In this document: positions 6,701 through 7,857 of the stretch, in pieces
Layout: every line of letters starts with the position of its first letter
Numbering within the stretch: position 1 is the first letter of the stretch
Assembly: GCA_011334435.1 (NCBI GenBank)
Contig: DTPJ01000822.1
Location: 1-7,857 of the forward strand
Length of the DNA stretch: 7,857 bases
Direction: 5' to 3'
Origin: Candidatus Poribacteria bacterium
GTDB taxonomy: Bacteria > Poribacteria > DTPJ01
Notes under the pieces: model-generated
The model's input: only the letters and a program-made list of their open reading frames with translations
Told to the model about the DNA's origin: nothing
The model's database searches: none
Position numbers and translations under genes: made by a program

Positions 6701-6826
6701 GAAGGCAATTTCAGGGAGGTTGAGTTGACCATAACCGAAGAGATGGCTGTAAGAGAGGCTAGACGTTGTCTCAGATGCGATCTGAATACTGAAGATGGGA
6801 AAAGATGGCTGAACAGAATAAGATAG
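3707..6826 (+). CDS. nuoF: HydB/NuoF-like NADH diaphorase fused to a GltD/NfnB-like FAD-NADPH oxidoreductase
   Basis: This is a 1039-residue cytosolic fusion. Residues 1-90: thioredoxin-like [2Fe-2S] domain (Cys10, Cys15, Cys58, Cys62). About 130-380: FMN/NADH-binding NuoF core with GLRGRGGAGFPTGVKW (174-189), NADEGDPGAFMDR (205-217) and GAGAFVCGEETALI (289-302). About 360-450: SLBB-like region. About 455-540: [4Fe-4S] domain with Cys466, Cys469, Cys472 (SCGKCVPCR) and Cys512. Where HydB proteins continue into a two-cluster ferredoxin domain, this one keeps CSAVVCKE (542-549), then switches to a GltD-type cluster domain (Cys555, Cys559; Cys594, Cys598, Cys602, Cys606). Next come an FAD-binding GSGPAG (651-656), a second Rossmann GGGNAA (781-786) followed by YRRTRREMPA, and the closing FAD motif VFAGGD. 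The protein ends in EARRCLRCD (Cys1021, Cys1024). The ATG at 3707 follows GGAGG with 8 bases. Expected activity is electron exchange between NADH and NADPH, perhaps with ferredoxin, together with the NuoE-like partner. Related fusions exist in anaerobes; bifurcation is inferred. Confidence 0.93.
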   Translation: MINKMTVLICQGSACVSAGAIKVTEAIKSEIAKLRLNNVEVKGTKCEHDNTEVKITGCHGFCQRGPTVIIQPDDIFYTEVKPEDAYDIVHSHILNGKPVERLFYRDPVTLNLVPKYYDVDFFKKQQRSVILTNCGFINPEDIDDYLAVDGYKALKKALLEMDPEEVIDEIKKSGLRGRGGAGFPTGVKWEFCRKAPGDEKYMICNADEGDPGAFMDRGILEADPHKVIEGLTIAGYAIGASVGYIYVRAEYPLAIQRIRIALQQAKDRGFLGQNILGTDFSFNINVMEGAGAFVCGEETALIASIEGRTGRPRMRPPFPAQSGLYGKPTTINNVKTLASVPMIIYKGADWYSSIGTERSKGTTVFALTGHVANSGLAEVALGTTLREIIYEIGGGIPDGKRLKAVQTGGPSGGCLPAKFLDSPVDYESLAATGSIMGSGGMVVMNEDSCIVDIARYFVDFTQRESCGKCVPCRVGTRKMLNILKKITSGKGKLEDIDLLEQTAKIVKNSALCGLGQTAPNPILTTIRYFRDEYEEHIKHNTCSAVVCKEIVSSPCQHTCPIDTEATVYIALIAHRRFAEAWEMIRKDNPLPSICGRACYHFCESKCQAGKWGEPIAVRTLKRFVADYARNAGIYEIDENNVIDKEKVAIVGSGPAGLTAGYFLAKKGYDVTIFEALDEIGGAMRTYVPEYRLPRDILDLESNNRKRAGVKFKTGVRVGKDISINDLRETHRAVFIAAGANKPKRLGIPNEDAEGVLDALEFLRRVNLKQKLTIGKRVGIIGGGNAAVDVARVMKRVGNCDKITIIYRRTRREMPALEEEVNGAIEEGIEFQFLSAPKKILVQDGKVVGLECIRTKLGPVDESGRRSPVPIENSEFVIELDNLVIAIGEGPDPQCLGDDHCIEFTKTEAIAVDRDTLATNVEGVFAGGDIVTHPQTIIEAIQAGKIAANMIDKYIRGEKLYREYNVTRPSRYIEPLELTDEEIRNAKRVQVPYLPVEEREGNFREVELTITEEMAVREARRCLRCDLNTEDGKRWLNRIR

Positions 6827-6848
6827 GAGAATAAAATAGGACAGAAAT

Positions 6849-7679
6849 ATGCTTAAATATAAACTATTAGCTATTGATCTTGATAAAACTCTGCTTAACA
6901 ATGAACACCGAGTGTCAAAGCGGAATTATTTAGCACTGAAAAAATGCAAAGAAATGGGGCTATATGTCATTTTAGCTTCTGGAAGAGAAGTTGAAACCAT
7001 AGACAGATTCTCTGATGAATTAGACATATATGACCCCATTATCGCATGTGTCGGTGCAATTGTCTGCGGAGAAAAACAGCATGGAAAAAGGGAGTTACTT
7101 TATCATAAACCTTTGCCTGTTGGCATAGTTGATGAGGTTATGGAATTTACAAAGGCTATGGGCTGGTGTCTTACAGTGCATTATCCTGATAAGATACTTG
7201 CCCTTAAACAAGATAAATACACTGACATTTATCATAACCAAACAGGCGCTACCTTTACTTTTGTAAGTGATCTTTACGAGATAATATCTGGAAGTCAACC
7301 TACGAAACTTATAATAGTCGTTGATGCGGATATTAGAGAAGATGTCTATCAGCAATTTCTAAAAAAATGGGGAGACAAGGCAAATATAACAAAGACAAAT
7401 CCTGAATATGTAGAGGTAAACGCCAAAGGAGTTGACAAAGGCGTTGCATTGATAGAGCTTTGCCGAATACTTGATATACCGATCAGTCAAACTATGGCTT
7501 TTGGCGATAATTACAGCGATCTGCCGATGTTGACGGTATCAGGAGGAAAGATATTGATGGATAATGCCTCTGATGACATAAAATCTGAATTAAAAGAAAA
7601 ATTTAGCGATCTTATCATAGCTCCATCAAACGAAGATGACGGAGTAGCTTATATAATTGAATCGCTTTTAATTGACTAA
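6849..7679 (+). CDS. Cof-type HAD-superfamily phosphatase (HAD-IIB)
   Basis: This 276-residue cytosolic hydrolase has the length and fold order of Cof/YidA-type HAD-IIB phosphatases, which dephosphorylate small phosphorylated metabolites (sugar phosphates, FMN, pyridoxal phosphate and others). Motif I is IDLDKTLL with nucleophile Asp10 and Asp12, motif II ASGR with Ser44, motif III Lys197 in GVDKG, and motif IV GDNYSDLPML with Asp220 and Asp224. The type IIB cap lies between about residues 85 and 190. Small departures from consensus are Lys for Gly in DxDGT, Ser for Asn in GDNxND, and ACVGA in place of the usual NGA loop. All catalytic acids are intact. It starts 22 bases after the fusion gene, with AGGA (6838-6841) at 7 bases, so it is probably the third gene of the same operon. 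The substrate cannot be inferred; hydrolysis of FMN or a damaged nucleotide would fit the flavoenzyme context but is speculation. Confidence 0.93.
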   Translation: MLKYKLLAIDLDKTLLNNEHRVSKRNYLALKKCKEMGLYVILASGREVETIDRFSDELDIYDPIIACVGAIVCGEKQHGKRELLYHKPLPVGIVDEVMEFTKAMGWCLTVHYPDKILALKQDKYTDIYHNQTGATFTFVSDLYEIISGSQPTKLIIVVDADIREDVYQQFLKKWGDKANITKTNPEYVEVNAKGVDKGVALIELCRILDIPISQTMAFGDNYSDLPMLTVSGGKILMDNASDDIKSELKEKFSDLIIAPSNEDDGVAYIIESLLID

Positions 7680-7700
7680 CTAATTCATATATGATATGAT
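7672..7700 (+). promoter_or_regulatory. Strong extended -10 sigma70-type promoter overlapping the HAD stop codon
   Basis: The -35 box TTGACT (7672-7677) overlaps the stop codon at 7677-7679. A 17-base spacer leads to TATGAT (7695-7700), which has a TG at the extended -10 position (7692-7693). Five of six bases match consensus in each box. The predicted start is near 7707. It should drive whatever lies to the right of the window. Confidence 0.7.
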
Positions 7701-7731
7701 TTAACAGCAAAAAGTTAATTTCAGTAGCTTT

Positions 7732-7810
7732 AATAGGTTCTTTGGTGACAAATATGAAAAGTTCATTATAAAAGGCAATAAAAATGCGGATTTAGCATTT
7801 TGAACCTGTT
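7732..7810 (+). promoter_or_regulatory. Foldable untranslated leader, class not recognised
   Basis: AATAGGTTC (7732-7740) pairs with GAACCTGTT (7802-7810) over 9 bp with one G-U pair, closing a junction that holds two hairpins: ATGAA/TTCAT (7754-7758 with 7762-7766) and AAAATGC/GCATTTT (7781-7787 with 7795-7801). The second hairpin abuts the closing stem. It lies about 25 bases downstream of the predicted transcription start at 7707. I do not recognise the core of any riboswitch class I know. The AAAATGC hairpin alone could act as a weak terminator for the HAD operon, but it has only a short T stretch. Confidence 0.35.
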
Positions 7811-7857
7811 GGTAAATTGATGAAACTTGTATGTAGAAAATATATGGTCTTGCTTGA

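Noticed and set aside
7781..7801. AAAATGC/GCATTTT hairpin as terminator of the HAD operon
   Set aside because: The stem is AT-rich and the T stretch is only four bases and part of the stem. It fits better as an element of the leader fold downstream of the promoter at 7672-7700.
7820..7857. ATG-initiated frame running off the right edge (begins MKLVCRKYMVLL)
   Set aside because: Only 12 codons are visible and there is no clear ribosome binding site, so a gene call is not supportable, although the upstream promoter implies something is transcribed there.

Overview
The window comes from an AT-rich bacterial genome. An RlpA-type lipoprotein with a lipobox implies a diderm (outer-membrane) cell. 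A c-di-AMP riboswitch and a cytosolic NuoE/NuoF-GltD flavin-iron-sulfur module suggest a fermentative, acetogenic, syntrophic or similar anaerobic lifestyle. No ribosomal or phylogenetic marker is present, so I do not assign a phylum.

Layout. The left part (1-2682) is read on the minus strand. It holds a PyrF gene cut by the window edge, an rlpA lipoprotein gene with its own promoter, c-di-AMP riboswitch and tandem leader terminators, a repeat-bearing intergenic stretch, and a classical short-chain dehydrogenase with a TTG start. A divergent spacer of about 550 bases (2683-3237) contains a palindromic element and a short direct repeat. The right part (3238-7679) is read on the plus strand as a compact three-gene operon: a NuoE-like [2Fe-2S] protein, a 1039-residue fusion of a HydB/NuoF-like diaphorase to a GltD/NfnB-like NADPH oxidoreductase, and a Cof-type HAD phosphatase. 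After it come a strong promoter overlapping the HAD stop codon and a foldable untranslated leader that points out of the window.

How the parts work together. The first two genes of the plus-strand operon overlap by 8 bases and almost certainly encode one complex. NuoE carries one [2Fe-2S] cluster. The fusion carries a second [2Fe-2S], FMN, an NAD(H) site, a NuoF-type [4Fe-4S], further [4Fe-4S] clusters, FAD and a second, probably NADP(H)-binding, Rossmann domain. This is the cofactor set expected of an NADH/NADPH (and possibly ferredoxin) transhydrogenase related to the Bfu/Stn electron-bifurcating enzymes. No NuoG/HydA-like third subunit is in the window, and the cysteine ligands of one cluster look displaced to the C-terminus. 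This module is the most interesting system here. The second is the c-di-AMP-controlled rlpA leader, which links a second messenger of cell-wall and osmotic homeostasis to a septal peptidoglycan enzyme through three mutually exclusive hairpins.
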